A DNA stretch of 64,000 nucleotides, taken from positions 1 through 64,000 of the forward strand of contig NZ_JOFL01000020.1 in assembly GCF_000719265.1 (NCBI RefSeq). The letters run 5' to 3'. Each line of letters opens with the position of its first letter. Positions within the stretch are counted from its first letter, which is position 1. Positions 39,097-48,291 of this stretch are shown one piece after another. Position numbers and translations under genes: made by a program. Source of the stretch: Streptomyces roseoverticillatus (lineage in GTDB: Bacteria > Actinomycetota > Actinomycetes > Streptomycetales > Streptomycetaceae). The notes below the pieces were generated by a model. That model searched no databases. It was not told the DNA's origin and saw only the letters and a program-made list of their open reading frames with translations.

Positions 39097-40520
39097 GGGG
39101 CCTGCGCTCCGGTGGCCGGGGCACAGGTGACCAGTTCCTGCCGTGCCACGGCGACGATGAACTCCCGCAACCGCTCGACGCACAGCCGCATGTTCTTGTA
39201 GGCGACCTCGGTGTCCGGATAGCGGGCGGCGAACTGCAGGCCCTCGTGGAGCCTGGTGATCCACGCGCAGACCTGGTCACCGTAAGACACCCGGATCAGC
39301 CCGTACGCCTTGAGGTCCTGCCACCGCTCCGACCCCGGGATGCCGCGCGCGTCGACGAACGACACGATCGAGTACAGGTCCGGGGACGTGGGCCGGAAGT
39401 CGGAGCCCAGCAGGTGCAGGACGCGGGCGATGGGCATCCGCGCCAGCAGCCTGTTCTCCCGCAGCGCGGCACGGACCATCTCCAGCGCGCCGTCGAAGTC
39501 CGCCGCCCGCGCCACGGGAACCTCGATCGGCGCGCCGCCCACGTACCAGCCCACCGAGTCCGACCACTGGGACTTCACCCTGGTGTGGAACGGCACGACC
39601 GTGCGGTACACCTGCACTCCCCCGATCTCGCGCACGATGAGGCCGACGGCCGCGAGGACGCCCACCAGGCTTCCGCCGTACGGACGGCAGTACGCCTCGA
39701 AGGCGGCCGCGTCCGCGTCGTCCACGAGCATCTCGCGCAGGAACTTCTGGGTCGGCAGCGGCCCTTCGGGGTCGAGGCCGAGGTCGACGGGGAAGTTCGG
39801 CAGCTTCCCGTCGCACCGGGCGATGAACTCCCGCCAGCGGGCCACGACCGCGTGCGTGTCGTCGATCCGGTCGGCGTCCGTGCGCTCGGTCGCGCAGAAG
39901 TCGACGTAGCTGGCGGCCGGCGCCGCGTCCACGGCCCGCCCCGCGAGGGCGGCGGCGTAGAGCTCGTGGATCTCGGCGGTGATGCGCTGGATCGAGTACG
40001 AGTCGACGTTGCTGTGGTCGAAGGCCATGTAGACGCTGGTGCCGTCGTCCCGGACGACGGCCGCGAAGATGAAGTTCGGCCAGCTGAGCGCGTCGGCCGC
40101 GGTGTCGAAGCGATCCTGCAGGTACCGCGTCAGCGTCTCCGCGTCGGAGAAGTGGCCGACGTCCTCGCGGTGCAGCACGACGGCGCCGGCGTCCAGCGTG
40201 AAGCGCCGCATCTCGTCGCCGGCCCAGCGGAAGCCGCTGCGCAGCGTCTCGTGGCGAAGTGTCCAGGCCCGCAGCGCGACTTGGAGGACGTCGAGATCGA
40301 CGTCGCCCGGGATGTCGAAGGCCGTGCCGAGCCAGGTCGGCACGAACAGGCCGTCCTGGCGTACCGATCGCGCCGTCCGCACGTGGGACTCCTGCACGTA
40401 CGCGGGCGGACGGCTGTCGTCCGGCAGCTCCAGCGCGGCCTCGACGGCCGTCCGGTGCAGCGTCCACTCCACGAGCCGGCCGGGCCGGACCTCGCATCGC
40501 TGGATGTCGGTCATTCGCAC
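39093..40520 (-). CDS. Stand-alone condensation-domain protein
   Basis: 475 residues if GTG 40518-40520 is used, with GGAG six bases further upstream; ATG 40512-40514 and ATG 40536-40538 are alternatives. The start TDIQRCEVRPGRLVEW is typical of free-standing condensation-fold proteins. The HHxxxDG site appears as Asp168-His169-x3-Asp173-Ser174 (MAFDHSNVDSYS), so the catalytic His is kept and the first His and Gly are replaced. TLRHETLRSGF and SVGWYVGGAPIEV are other conserved stretches. Such proteins join acyl groups to alcohol or amine acceptors (as PapA types do). A role with the acyl-ACP operon 6 kb away is only an inference. Confidence 0.82.
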   Translation of the reverse strand: MRMTDIQRCEVRPGRLVEWTLHRTAVEAALELPDDSRPPAYVQESHVRTARSVRQDGLFVPTWLGTAFDIPGDVDLDVLQVALRAWTLRHETLRSGFRWAGDEMRRFTLDAGAVVLHREDVGHFSDAETLTRYLQDRFDTAADALSWPNFIFAAVVRDDGTSVYMAFDHSNVDSYSIQRITAEIHELYAAALAGRAVDAAPAASYVDFCATERTDADRIDDTHAVVARWREFIARCDGKLPNFPVDLGLDPEGPLPTQKFLREMLVDDADAAAFEAYCRPYGGSLVGVLAAVGLIVREIGGVQVYRTVVPFHTRVKSQWSDSVGWYVGGAPIEVPVARAADFDGALEMVRAALRENRLLARMPIARVLHLLGSDFRPTSPDLYSIVSFVDARGIPGSERWQDLKAYGLIRVSYGDQVCAWITRLHEGLQFAARYPDTEVAYKNMRLCVERLREFIVAVARQELVTCAPATGAQAP

Positions 40521-40682
40521 GGTGCTCTCCGTTCGCATGCCCCCGGGATGGCTCAATGTGGGATCAACGAGCGGGCGCAGCCGAGGAAACGCGGGCGAAC
40601 CGGGAATGCGCTGGAGCCGGACGTGATCGGGCGGAGCGTCACGGCGCTCGCGGTCGCCGCACCCTGATCGTCACCGCGAGGG

Positions 40683-42416
40683 TCATCCGCCCTTCGCGCC
40701 TGCGGGCCGCAGGAAGCGCCGGAGCTTCTGCAGGGGCCAGGTGTTGATGACGTCGTCCTTGGTCAGCCAGCCGCGCTGGGCCGTGCCCACGCCGTAGCGC
40801 ATGTACGGCAGGTGGGTCACCGAGTGGGCGTCCGTGCTGACCGCGAACTTCACGCCGTACCGCTTGGCCCGCAGGACGTCCTCGTCGCACAGGTCCAGCC
40901 GCTGCGGGTGGGAGTTGATCTCCAGGGCCGTGCCGGTGCGGGCGCAGGCCCCGAAGACCGCGTCGAAGTCGGCGTCGATGCCGGGGCGCTTGCCGATCTG
41001 ACGGGTCGTGGGGTGGCCGATGATCGCCACGTGCGGGTTCTCGCAGGCGCGGATCAGCCGGCGGGTCAGCTCGTCGCGGCTCTGGTTGAAGTGCGAGTGC
41101 ACCGACGCCACGCACAGGTCGAAGCCGGCCAGGAACTCGTCCGGCCAGTCCAGGTCGCCGCCGGGGCCGATGTTCAGCTCCGTGCCGTGCAGCAGCCGCA
41201 TCCGCCGGTGCTTGCCGTCCAGGGCCCTGACCTGCTCCCGCTGGGCGAGGACCTTGGCGTCCGTCATGCGCTGCATGTACAGGTTCGGGGCGTGGTCCGT
41301 GACGGCGTAGTAGGAGTACCCGCGCCCGGCGGCCGCGGCCACCATGGCCTCCAGCGGTGCGACGCCGTCGGTGAGGTCGGTATGGGTGTGCAGGTCGCCG
41401 CGGATGTCGTCCTCGGTCACCAGCTCGGGCAGCTCGTCGCGCAGCCCGGCCGCGATCTCGCCGCGGTCCTCCCGCAGGGTGGGCGGGATCCAGGGCAGGC
41501 CCAGACGGGCGTAGACCTCCTCCTCGGTCGCCGAGACGATCTTCTTGCCGCTCTTGACGTGGAAGAGGCCGTACTCGGAGAGCTTGTACTTGTGGCGGAC
41601 GGCGAGCTCCCGGACGCGGATGTTGTGGGCCTTGGAGCCGGTGAAGTACAGCAGGCCCGCCCCCCAGGCGTCCGGCGGCAGGACGCGCAGGTCGACCTGC
41701 AGGCCCTTGGTCGTGCGGATGGAGGTCTTCTTCTCGCCGTGGGCGATGACCTCGGCGGTGACCGGCAGCTCGGTGAAGGCCTCCATCAGCGGGGCGGAGC
41801 GACCGGCGGCGACGAGGATGTCGACGTCGCCGATCGTCTCGCGCATCCGGCGCAGCGAGCCCGCGTACGCGCACCGCTCGCACCCGGCCACGCCGGAGAG
41901 CTCGCCGGTGATCTGTTCGGCGACGTCCATGGCGGCGTCGATCAGGATGCGGCCGCCGGCCTGCTGCAGCAGGGCGATGCCGTGCAGGATGTTCTCCTCG
42001 GTGCGGGCGCCGAAGCCCTTGAGGTCGCGGAGCCTGTGGTCGTGGACGGCGTCGAGGAGCTGGTCGACGGAGGAGATGTGCAGTTCCTCGTGGAGGAGCA
42101 TGGCCTTCTTGGGGCCGAGCATGGGGATGGCGATCAGTTCGCGCACGCCGGCGGGGATGACCGCCCGGGCCTCCTCGACCATGGCGAGGTGGCCGGTCCG
42201 CAGGTATTCGAGGACCTTCTCGGCGATCGACTTGCCGACGCCCGGGATGGCGAGGAGGCCCTTGAGGTCGAGGCGGGAGACGTCGGCGTGGTGGCCGCCG
42301 ATCGCGCGGGCGGCCTTCTCGTAGGCGCGCGCCTTGTAGGCGTCGCCGCCGCTGATGGTGACGAGGTCGGCGTACTCCTGCAGCAGCGCCTCGACCTCTT
42401 CGTTGGGCCGGGCCAT
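40683..42416 (-). CDS. polX: DNA polymerase/3'-5' exonuclease PolX
   Basis: 577 residues from ATG 42414-42416, with GGGGAA upstream; the longer open frame to 42794 is not supported. The N-terminal helix-hairpin-helix part has LLAIPGVGKSIAEKV, the family X nucleotidyltransferase has YAGSLRRMRETIGDVDILVA with the metal-binding Asp pair, and the C-terminal PHP domain (about 335-570) has GDLHTHTDLTDG and later HSHFNQSRDE, IGHPTTR and STDAHSV. Gap-filling repair with 3'-5' exonuclease activity is the family role. Confidence 0.94.
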   Translation of the reverse strand: MARPNEEVEALLQEYADLVTISGGDAYKARAYEKAARAIGGHHADVSRLDLKGLLAIPGVGKSIAEKVLEYLRTGHLAMVEEARAVIPAGVRELIAIPMLGPKKAMLLHEELHISSVDQLLDAVHDHRLRDLKGFGARTEENILHGIALLQQAGGRILIDAAMDVAEQITGELSGVAGCERCAYAGSLRRMRETIGDVDILVAAGRSAPLMEAFTELPVTAEVIAHGEKKTSIRTTKGLQVDLRVLPPDAWGAGLLYFTGSKAHNIRVRELAVRHKYKLSEYGLFHVKSGKKIVSATEEEVYARLGLPWIPPTLREDRGEIAAGLRDELPELVTEDDIRGDLHTHTDLTDGVAPLEAMVAAAAGRGYSYYAVTDHAPNLYMQRMTDAKVLAQREQVRALDGKHRRMRLLHGTELNIGPGGDLDWPDEFLAGFDLCVASVHSHFNQSRDELTRRLIRACENPHVAIIGHPTTRQIGKRPGIDADFDAVFGACARTGTALEINSHPQRLDLCDEDVLRAKRYGVKFAVSTDAHSVTHLPYMRYGVGTAQRGWLTKDDVINTWPLQKLRRFLRPAGAKGG

Positions 42417-42528
42417 GGGACTGCTGTTCCCCGTGGGACCACACTCCACACATTCCTCAGGAAATCCCACCATTCCTACAATGAGAGATGGAGCAGGACA
42501 GAACCCGCGCGGGGGAGGTGGTTGAACC

Positions 42529-43497
42529 ATGAAACTCGCACTCGCGGGAGACACCATGCTGGGCCGGGAGGTCGCCGGGAGGCTGGCCACCGACCCGCCC
42601 GAGAGCCTGTTCGCCGACGGCGTGGTGGCCGTCGCGCACGAGGCCGACGCCTTCGTCCTCAACCTGGAGTGCGCGGTCTCCGCGCGCGGCGAGCGCCGGC
42701 GGGACCCGTTCAAGCCGTTCTTCTTCCGGGCGCCGCCCGTGGCCGTGCGCGCCCTGCAGCACCTCGGCGTGACCTGTGTGAACCTGGCCAACAACCACGC
42801 CCTGGACTACGGCCCCGAGGCCCTGCTCGACACCGTCCGCCATCTGGCCGACGCCGGGATCGCCTGGACGGGGGCCGGCCGGGACGAGGAGGCCGCGCGG
42901 CAGCCGGCGGTCGTCGAGCGCGGCGGCCTGCGGCTGGGCGTCATCGGGGTCACCGACCACCCGCGCGACTTCGCCGCGGGCCCGGACCGGCCGGGCGTCG
43001 CCCACGCGGACCTGGAGGCCGGCGCCCCGGTCTGGCTGCTGCGGACCGTCACGGGCCTCGCCACGGACGTCACGCTCGTCACCCCGCACTGGGGCCCGAA
43101 CATGACCCGCGGGCCCGCCGCGTACATCCGCCGGGCCGCGCAGGAGTTCCTGGCCGCGGGCGCCACGCTCGTCGCGGGGCACTCCGCGCACGTCTTCCAC
43201 GGCGTCGCGGACCGGGTGCTCTACGACCTCGGTGACTTCGTCGACGACTACGCGACGGACGACGACCTCCGCAACGACCTGGGCCTGCTCTTCCTCGTCA
43301 CTTTCGACGGCACCCGCCCCGCCCGCGTGGAGGCCGTGCCGCTGGCGCTCGACTTCTGCCGCACACGGCTCGCGGACGCGGCGGAGGCCGCGTGGATCGC
43401 CCACAGGTTCCGCCGGGCCTGCGCCGCCTTCGGCACGGAGGTGACGGAGGCGGACGGCCGCCTCGTGGTGGAGTGGAGCCGGCCGCCGGAGGCATAG
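42529..43497 (+). CDS. CapA-family metallophosphatase-like protein
   Basis: 322 residues from ATG 42529 after GGGGGAGGTGG. Motifs of the CapA/PgsA calcineurin-like fold are present: LALAGDTMLGR, LNLECAVS, VNLANNHALDYG, TPHWGPNMT and GHSAHVFHGV. CapA proteins take part in poly-gamma-glutamate capsule formation in Bacillus, but in Streptomyces they occur alone and their role is unclear. No signal peptide is visible, so a cytosolic enzyme is likely. It is divergent from polX with 112 bp between. Confidence 0.9.
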   Translation: MKLALAGDTMLGREVAGRLATDPPESLFADGVVAVAHEADAFVLNLECAVSARGERRRDPFKPFFFRAPPVAVRALQHLGVTCVNLANNHALDYGPEALLDTVRHLADAGIAWTGAGRDEEAARQPAVVERGGLRLGVIGVTDHPRDFAAGPDRPGVAHADLEAGAPVWLLRTVTGLATDVTLVTPHWGPNMTRGPAAYIRRAAQEFLAAGATLVAGHSAHVFHGVADRVLYDLGDFVDDYATDDDLRNDLGLLFLVTFDGTRPARVEAVPLALDFCRTRLADAAEAAWIAHRFRRACAAFGTEVTEADGRLVVEWSRPPEA

Positions 43498-43800
43498 CGG
43501 CGAGCCGCCCCCGGACCGGCCCCGTACGGGCCCGGCAGAGCGGCTGCTTCCGCCGCCGGCAGCGCCCTCCTACGTCACCGCCGTGGCGCCAGTCCGACCA
43601 GGTCGGACGGTAGCCGACGGGCAACCGCCGGCTCTGAGGCCGCCCGGCACACGACAACGCCGGTCCGGGTGCCGGTGCGTGTACCGGCCGTCCGCGGATT
43701 CCGCCGGACCTTCACCGTCGTGGTGACGAGCCGTCACGGCGGCCAGTCGTCACCCCGGTGCGCAGGTCCGGCCGGGCCGGACGGCAGCCGACGGACGCGA
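43498..43800. other. Non-coding stretch before the repeat array
   Basis: About 300 bp after the CapA stop without a credible gene. Both strands carry open frames caused by base composition only. It runs directly into the tandem repeats. Confidence 0.5.
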
Positions 43801-44112
43801 CCGGGCCGATACGCCCCGAGGGCCGACCCTTCTCCAGGCCCGGGCCGGCACACCCCGAGAGGCGCACCCCTTCTCCGCGCCCGAGCCGTACGTCCCAAGG
43901 GCTCCCCGTCTCCGGACCCGGGCCGGCACACCCCGAGAGGCGCACCCCTTCTCCGCGCCCGAGCCGTACATCCCGAGGGCTCCCCCTCTCCGGACCCGGG
44001 CCGGCACACCCCGAGAGGCGCACCCCTTCTCCGCGCCCGAGCCGTACGTCCCAAGGGCTCCCCCTCTCCGGACCCGGGCCGGTAGGCCCCGGGGCTCCCC
44101 TTCTCACGGCCC
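43801..44112. repeat. 78-bp higher-order tandem repeat array of about 39-bp half units
   Basis: A 78-bp unit recurs in exact register at 43841, 43919 and 43997, with a partial fourth at 44075. Each unit has a 41-bp half A (CGGGCCGGCACACCCCGAGA then GGCGCACCCCTTCTCC...) and a related 37-bp half B (CGAGCCGTACGTCCCAAGGG...). A further diverged half sits at 43801. A halves are identical; B halves differ at a few bases. As 78 is divisible by three, all frames stay open on both strands, which creates false open frames. There are no unique spacers, so it is not a CRISPR. It lies 120-430 bp upstream of the phospholipase C start. Confidence 0.9.
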
Positions 44113-44234
44113 GTCCGCTACGTTCGCCTCGCGTACCGCCCTCCGTCACACCGACGACACGGCCCCGTCCCCGGCACTCGCTGCTCTTGGAGCACCCGGC
44201 TCCAGTCCCCGACTCCCAAGAGGTCCTCACACCC

Positions 44235-46292
44235 ATGCCTGAACTCAACCGGCGGCGGTTCCTCCAGATCGCCGGCGCGACCGCGGGCTACGCGGCCCTG
44301 TCGAGCAGCATCGACCGCGCCGCGGCCATCCCCGCCCGCCGCCGTGCGGGCACGATCCAGGACGTCGAGCACATCGTCGTCCTGATGCAGGAGAACCGTT
44401 CCTTCGACCACTACTTCGGCACGCTGAAGGGCGTGCGCGGCTTCGGCGACCCGCGCCCGGTGTCCCTGCCCAGCGGCAAGCCGGTGTGGCACCAGTCGGA
44501 CGGGTCCAAGGAGGTGCTCCCCTACCACCCGGACGCCGAGAACCTCGGCATGCAGTTCATCGCGGGCCTCAACCACGACTGGCAGGGCGGCCACAAGGCC
44601 TGGAACCAGGGCCGGTACGACCAGTGGCTGCCCGCCAAGGGCACCGGGACGATGGCCTACCTGACGCGCAAGGACATCCCGTTCCACTACGCGCTCGCCG
44701 ACGCGTTCACCGTGTGCGACGCCTACCACTGCTCGTTCATCGGCGCCACCGACCCCAACCGCTACTACCTGTGGACGGGGCACACCGGCAACGACGGCAA
44801 GGGCGGCGGCCCCGTCCTCGGCAACGAGGAGGCGGGCTACGACTGGGCCACGTACCCGGAGCGGCTGGAGAAGGCCGGCGTCTCGTGGAAGATCTACCAG
44901 GACGAGGGCGACGGCCTGGACAAGGCGGGCTCCTGGGGCTGGATCGAGGACGCGTACCGCGGCAACTACGGCGACAACTCGCTCCTCTACTTCAACAACT
45001 TCCGCAACGCCAAGCCCGGTGAGCCCCTCTACGAGAAGGCGCGCACCGGCACGAACGTGAAGAAGGGCGGCGGCTACTTCGACCTCCTCAAGGCGGACGT
45101 CAAGGCCGGCAAGCTGCCGCAGGTCTCCTGGATCGCCGCCCCGGAGGCCTTCTCCGAGCACCCGAACTGGCCGGTCAACTACGGAGCCTGGTACATCGCG
45201 CAGGTCCTGGACGCCCTCACCTCGAACCCCGAGGTGTGGAGCAGGACCGCCCTGTTCATCACGTACGACGAGAACGACGGCTACTTCGACCACGTCCTGC
45301 CGCCGTTCCCGCCCGCCGACGCCGGCCGGGGCCTCTCCACCGCCGACGCCTCGCTCGACGTCTTCGGCGGCAACGCCCGCTACGGCGCGGGCCCCTACGG
45401 GCTGGGGCAGCGCGTGCCCATGCTCGTGGTCTCCCCGTGGAGCACCGGCGGCTTCGTGTGCTCGGAGGTCTTCGACCACACCTCGGTCATCCGCTTCATG
45501 GAGCGGCGCTTCGGGGTGAGCGAGCCCAACATCTCGCCGTGGCGCCGTGCGATCTGCGGCGACCTCACCTCGGCCTTCGACTTCGGGCTCCGCGACACGC
45601 ACCCGGCCTCCCTGCCGGACACCGCGGCCTACGAGCCGCCGGACCGCAAGCGGCACCCCGACTACGTGCCGAAGCCGCCCGCGGGCCCCTCCCTGCCCGC
45701 GCAGGAGAAGGGCTCGCGGCCCACCCGCCCGCTGCCGTACGCGCCGCTGGTGGACGGCTCCGCGACCCCCTCCACCGGGCGCTTCACGCTCACCTTCGGC
45801 GGCGGTGACCGGGCGGGCGTGTGCTTCACCGTCACCTCCGGCAACCGGACGGACGGCCCGTGGACGTACACGACCGGGGCCGGCAAGCAGCTCTCGGACA
45901 CGTGGAACACCGCCTACTCCAAGGGCACGTACGACCTGTCCGTGTTCGGCCCGAACGGCTTCCTGCGCACCTTCCGCGGGCCGGGCAAGGCGGCGGGTCC
46001 GGAGGTGACCGCCCGTCACGACGCCCGCACCGGCGGGATCACGCTGACGATGACGAACGCGGGCGGCAGCACCTGCAACCTGACCGTCACCGACGCCTAC
46101 GGCGGGAAGAAGGAGACGTTCCGGGTGCCCGCGGGCGGGCGGCTGGTCCATGCTGTGGACCTGCGCCGCAGCAAGCGCTGGTACGACCTGACCGTCGTGT
46201 CCGACACGGACGGCACGTTCCTGCGCCGCTTCGCCGGGCACGTCGAGACCGGCGGGACCGGGGTGAGCGACCCCGCGATCCGCGTGGCGTAG
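44235..46292 (+). CDS. Phosphocholine-specific phospholipase C, Tat-secreted
   Basis: 685 residues from ATG 44235 (AAGAGG upstream). The frame remains open through the repeat array, but the Tat signal (NRRRFLQIAGATAG) marks the true N-terminus. The acid phosphatase-like catalytic domain has VEHIVVLMQENRSFDHYFGT, GATDPNRYYLWTG, DENDGYFDHVLPP and VSPWSTGGFV, and two C-terminal beta domains (about 500-685) follow, as in the two-domain bacterial phospholipase C family. It should release phosphate headgroups from phospholipids outside the cell. The final gene part ends 20 bp before the PPTase. Confidence 0.94.
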   Translation: MPELNRRRFLQIAGATAGYAALSSSIDRAAAIPARRRAGTIQDVEHIVVLMQENRSFDHYFGTLKGVRGFGDPRPVSLPSGKPVWHQSDGSKEVLPYHPDAENLGMQFIAGLNHDWQGGHKAWNQGRYDQWLPAKGTGTMAYLTRKDIPFHYALADAFTVCDAYHCSFIGATDPNRYYLWTGHTGNDGKGGGPVLGNEEAGYDWATYPERLEKAGVSWKIYQDEGDGLDKAGSWGWIEDAYRGNYGDNSLLYFNNFRNAKPGEPLYEKARTGTNVKKGGGYFDLLKADVKAGKLPQVSWIAAPEAFSEHPNWPVNYGAWYIAQVLDALTSNPEVWSRTALFITYDENDGYFDHVLPPFPPADAGRGLSTADASLDVFGGNARYGAGPYGLGQRVPMLVVSPWSTGGFVCSEVFDHTSVIRFMERRFGVSEPNISPWRRAICGDLTSAFDFGLRDTHPASLPDTAAYEPPDRKRHPDYVPKPPAGPSLPAQEKGSRPTRPLPYAPLVDGSATPSTGRFTLTFGGGDRAGVCFTVTSGNRTDGPWTYTTGAGKQLSDTWNTAYSKGTYDLSVFGPNGFLRTFRGPGKAAGPEVTARHDARTGGITLTMTNAGGSTCNLTVTDAYGGKKETFRVPAGGRLVHAVDLRRSKRWYDLTVVSDTDGTFLRRFAGHVETGGTGVSDPAIRVA

Positions 46293-46312
46293 GAGGACAA
46301 GGAAGGGGCGGG

Positions 46313-46972
46313 GTGGAGTCGCGCGGTGTGCTCGTCACGGTGTGGGCCGTGGGCCTACGCGCCGGCGCGGACGTCCCCCGGGACACGGCCGGCAAGCGGC
46401 AGCTGCGCGCCGAGGCCCGGGCGTGGGTCCGCGGCCGGCTCGCCGAGCGGCTCCAGGCCCCTCCCGCGCGGGTGCGGTGGGAGCGGAGCCGGGCCGGGAA
46501 GCCGCGGCTCGCCCACGACCCCGGCCTGTACGTGAGTTACAGCCACTCGGGCGGCGTGGTGGTGCTGGCCGTGTGCGCGGGCGGCCCGGTGGGCGTCGAC
46601 GTGGAGCGCGTCGTCCCCCGGCCGCATCTGCGGGAGCTCGCCGAGGAGTGCCTGGCGCCCTCGGAGTCCGCCTCCTGGAGCGGCACGGAGCCGGGGCGGG
46701 AGGCGGATGAGTTCGCCCGGCTGTGGACCCGTAAGGAGGCCGTGCTGAAGGCCTGGGGGCGTGGTTTCCCGGGCTCTCTCGCCGAGGTCGTGACCGGCCC
46801 GGGAGCACGGCCCGGCGAGCCGGCGGTCCTGGCGCTGCCCGCCGCGCTGGGCCCGGTGGGGCTGTGGACGGTGCGCGATCTGGAGGCGCCGGACGGCTAC
46901 CGGGCGGCGGTGGCCTGCAGGGCGCCCGCCGCCCGCGTGGACATCAGGCCGGGGGCCGCGGGAGGGGCATGA
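46313..46972 (+). CDS. Sfp-type 4'-phosphopantetheinyl transferase
   Basis: 219 residues from GTG 46313 after GGAAGGGGCGGG. The two key motifs are GVDVERV (Mg/CoA binding) and FARLWTRKEAVLKAWGRG. It transfers phosphopantetheine from CoA to carrier protein serines. The nearest clients are the ACP at 54964 of the opposite-strand operon and the type I PKS at 23490. Its 3' end overlaps the flavoprotein gene convergently by 29 bp. Confidence 0.92.
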   Translation: MESRGVLVTVWAVGLRAGADVPRDTAGKRQLRAEARAWVRGRLAERLQAPPARVRWERSRAGKPRLAHDPGLYVSYSHSGGVVVLAVCAGGPVGVDVERVVPRPHLRELAEECLAPSESASWSGTEPGREADEFARLWTRKEAVLKAWGRGFPGSLAEVVTGPGARPGEPAVLALPAALGPVGLWTVRDLEAPDGYRAAVACRAPAARVDIRPGAAGGA

Positions 46973-48275
46973 GCGTGCGGACGAGGTCGTCCGTGCACGC
47001 GTACGCGCCCCGGAAGCACGCTTCGACGGACGCGCCCCGTACGTAGTCGCCGGTCAGGGCCAGTCCCCGCAGGTCCTTCGCGAGTTCGGCGACGGCCGTG
47101 AGCGTCGTTGCGTGGAACGCGGAGTAGGCGCACAGGCCGTGCTCCCAGCGGGCGGAGACGGCGGCCGTGCGGCGTGGCGCGGAGAGGTCGACGTGGGCGC
47201 CGAGCTCCTTCTCTGCGCGGTCGGTCAGACCGTCCTCGTCGTGAGGCAGGGCGCGGGCCGCCCGGCCGCTGAAGGTGTACCGGACGAGGTGCCGGTCCCC
47301 CACCCCGTACGCGCCCGCGTTGCTCAGGGGGCTGCCGGGCGGGAAGGTCAGGGCGCGGACGCGCTCGTCGAAGACCGGCCGGTCGTACGCGGCGACGACG
47401 ACGGTGACGGGGAAGTACCGTACGCGGCCCAGCAGCCGGGCGAGCTGCCGGTGGTGCGGGTGCAGCAGCGCCGCGGCCGCGGGGGCGGGCAGCGCGAGGA
47501 CGACCGCGTCGGCGGCGAGTTCCGGGGGCTCGCCGCCGGTGGCGGTGCGGACGCCGGTGACGCGGCCGTCCTCGACGGCGAGTGCGGTGACGCGGGTGCG
47601 GGTGCGGGTCTCCACGGTGTCGGCGAAGCGGCCGAGGATGCCGTCGAAGCCGCCGGTGAGCTGGTCGAAGCTGTCGAGGAGCATGCCGAGGTTGGTGCCG
47701 AAGGTGCCCAGATGGGTCTCGTCGGGCTCGGCGCCGTTCATGCGGACGACGGCGGGGCGCAGCAGCCTCTCCTGCAGGACGGGTCCGAAGTACGCCGAGA
47801 GGGCGGGGTCGCCGGTGCGGGCGGCCAGGCGTTCGAACTCGGGGCCGGCGAGGAAGGCGTTGGCGCGGTCGCTGCGGACGTAGCGGGCGAGGCGCAGGAT
47901 CCTGGCCAGGTCGCGGAGGGGGACGCCGGACAGCAGCCCGGCCAGGCTCGCGGCCCGGCTGGTGCTGTCGACGGTGCGGACGCGGCCGTTCTCGATCCGG
48001 GAGGAGTTGATGCCGAAGTGCTCCCAGTCGGCGTCGCGGGCGCCCATCGCGGCGGCGAACGCGCGGAAGGAGGCGTACTTGCGGCCGATGTTCTTGCCGC
48101 CGAGGGTCACGCTGCGGGAGCCGAGCGGGGCCGCTGCGGAGCGGCCGCCCAGGACGGGCTGTTCGTCGAGGAGGAGGGGGCGGGCGCCGGCGCGGTGCAG
48201 GTTCCAGGCGGCGGCGATGCCCGACCAGCCGCCGCCCACGACGATCACGCGGGGGGAGCCGGGCTCTGCGGGCAT
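46944..48275 (-). CDS. FAD-dependent amine-oxidase/desaturase-like oxidoreductase
   Basis: 443 residues from ATG 48273-48275 with AAAGGAG upstream; ATG 48297-48299 is possible but lacks a site. The N-terminal Rossmann motif is VIVVGGGWSGIAAAWNLHRAG with GGRSAAAPLGSRSVTLGG after it. A C-terminal ALTGDYVRGASVEACFRGAYA resembles the FAD-binding end of flavin amine oxidases and phytoene desaturase-like proteins. It is the last gene of the acyl operon. It may oxidise or desaturate the acyl product; substrate unknown. Confidence 0.87.
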   Translation of the reverse strand: MPAEPGSPRVIVVGGGWSGIAAAWNLHRAGARPLLLDEQPVLGGRSAAAPLGSRSVTLGGKNIGRKYASFRAFAAAMGARDADWEHFGINSSRIENGRVRTVDSTSRAASLAGLLSGVPLRDLARILRLARYVRSDRANAFLAGPEFERLAARTGDPALSAYFGPVLQERLLRPAVVRMNGAEPDETHLGTFGTNLGMLLDSFDQLTGGFDGILGRFADTVETRTRTRVTALAVEDGRVTGVRTATGGEPPELAADAVVLALPAPAAAALLHPHHRQLARLLGRVRYFPVTVVVAAYDRPVFDERVRALTFPPGSPLSNAGAYGVGDRHLVRYTFSGRAARALPHDEDGLTDRAEKELGAHVDLSAPRRTAAVSARWEHGLCAYSAFHATTLTAVAELAKDLRGLALTGDYVRGASVEACFRGAYACTDDLVRTLMPLPRPPA

Positions 48276-48291
48276 GGGGGCGCTCCTTTCG

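Noticed and set aside
43669..44085. 138-residue frame rich in Pro, Arg and Gly in the repeat array
   Set aside because: The 78-bp period keeps all frames open; there is no ribosome site and the peptide is just translated repeat.
43801..44112. Possible CRISPR array
   Set aside because: Units are contiguous with no unique spacers and no cas genes are present.
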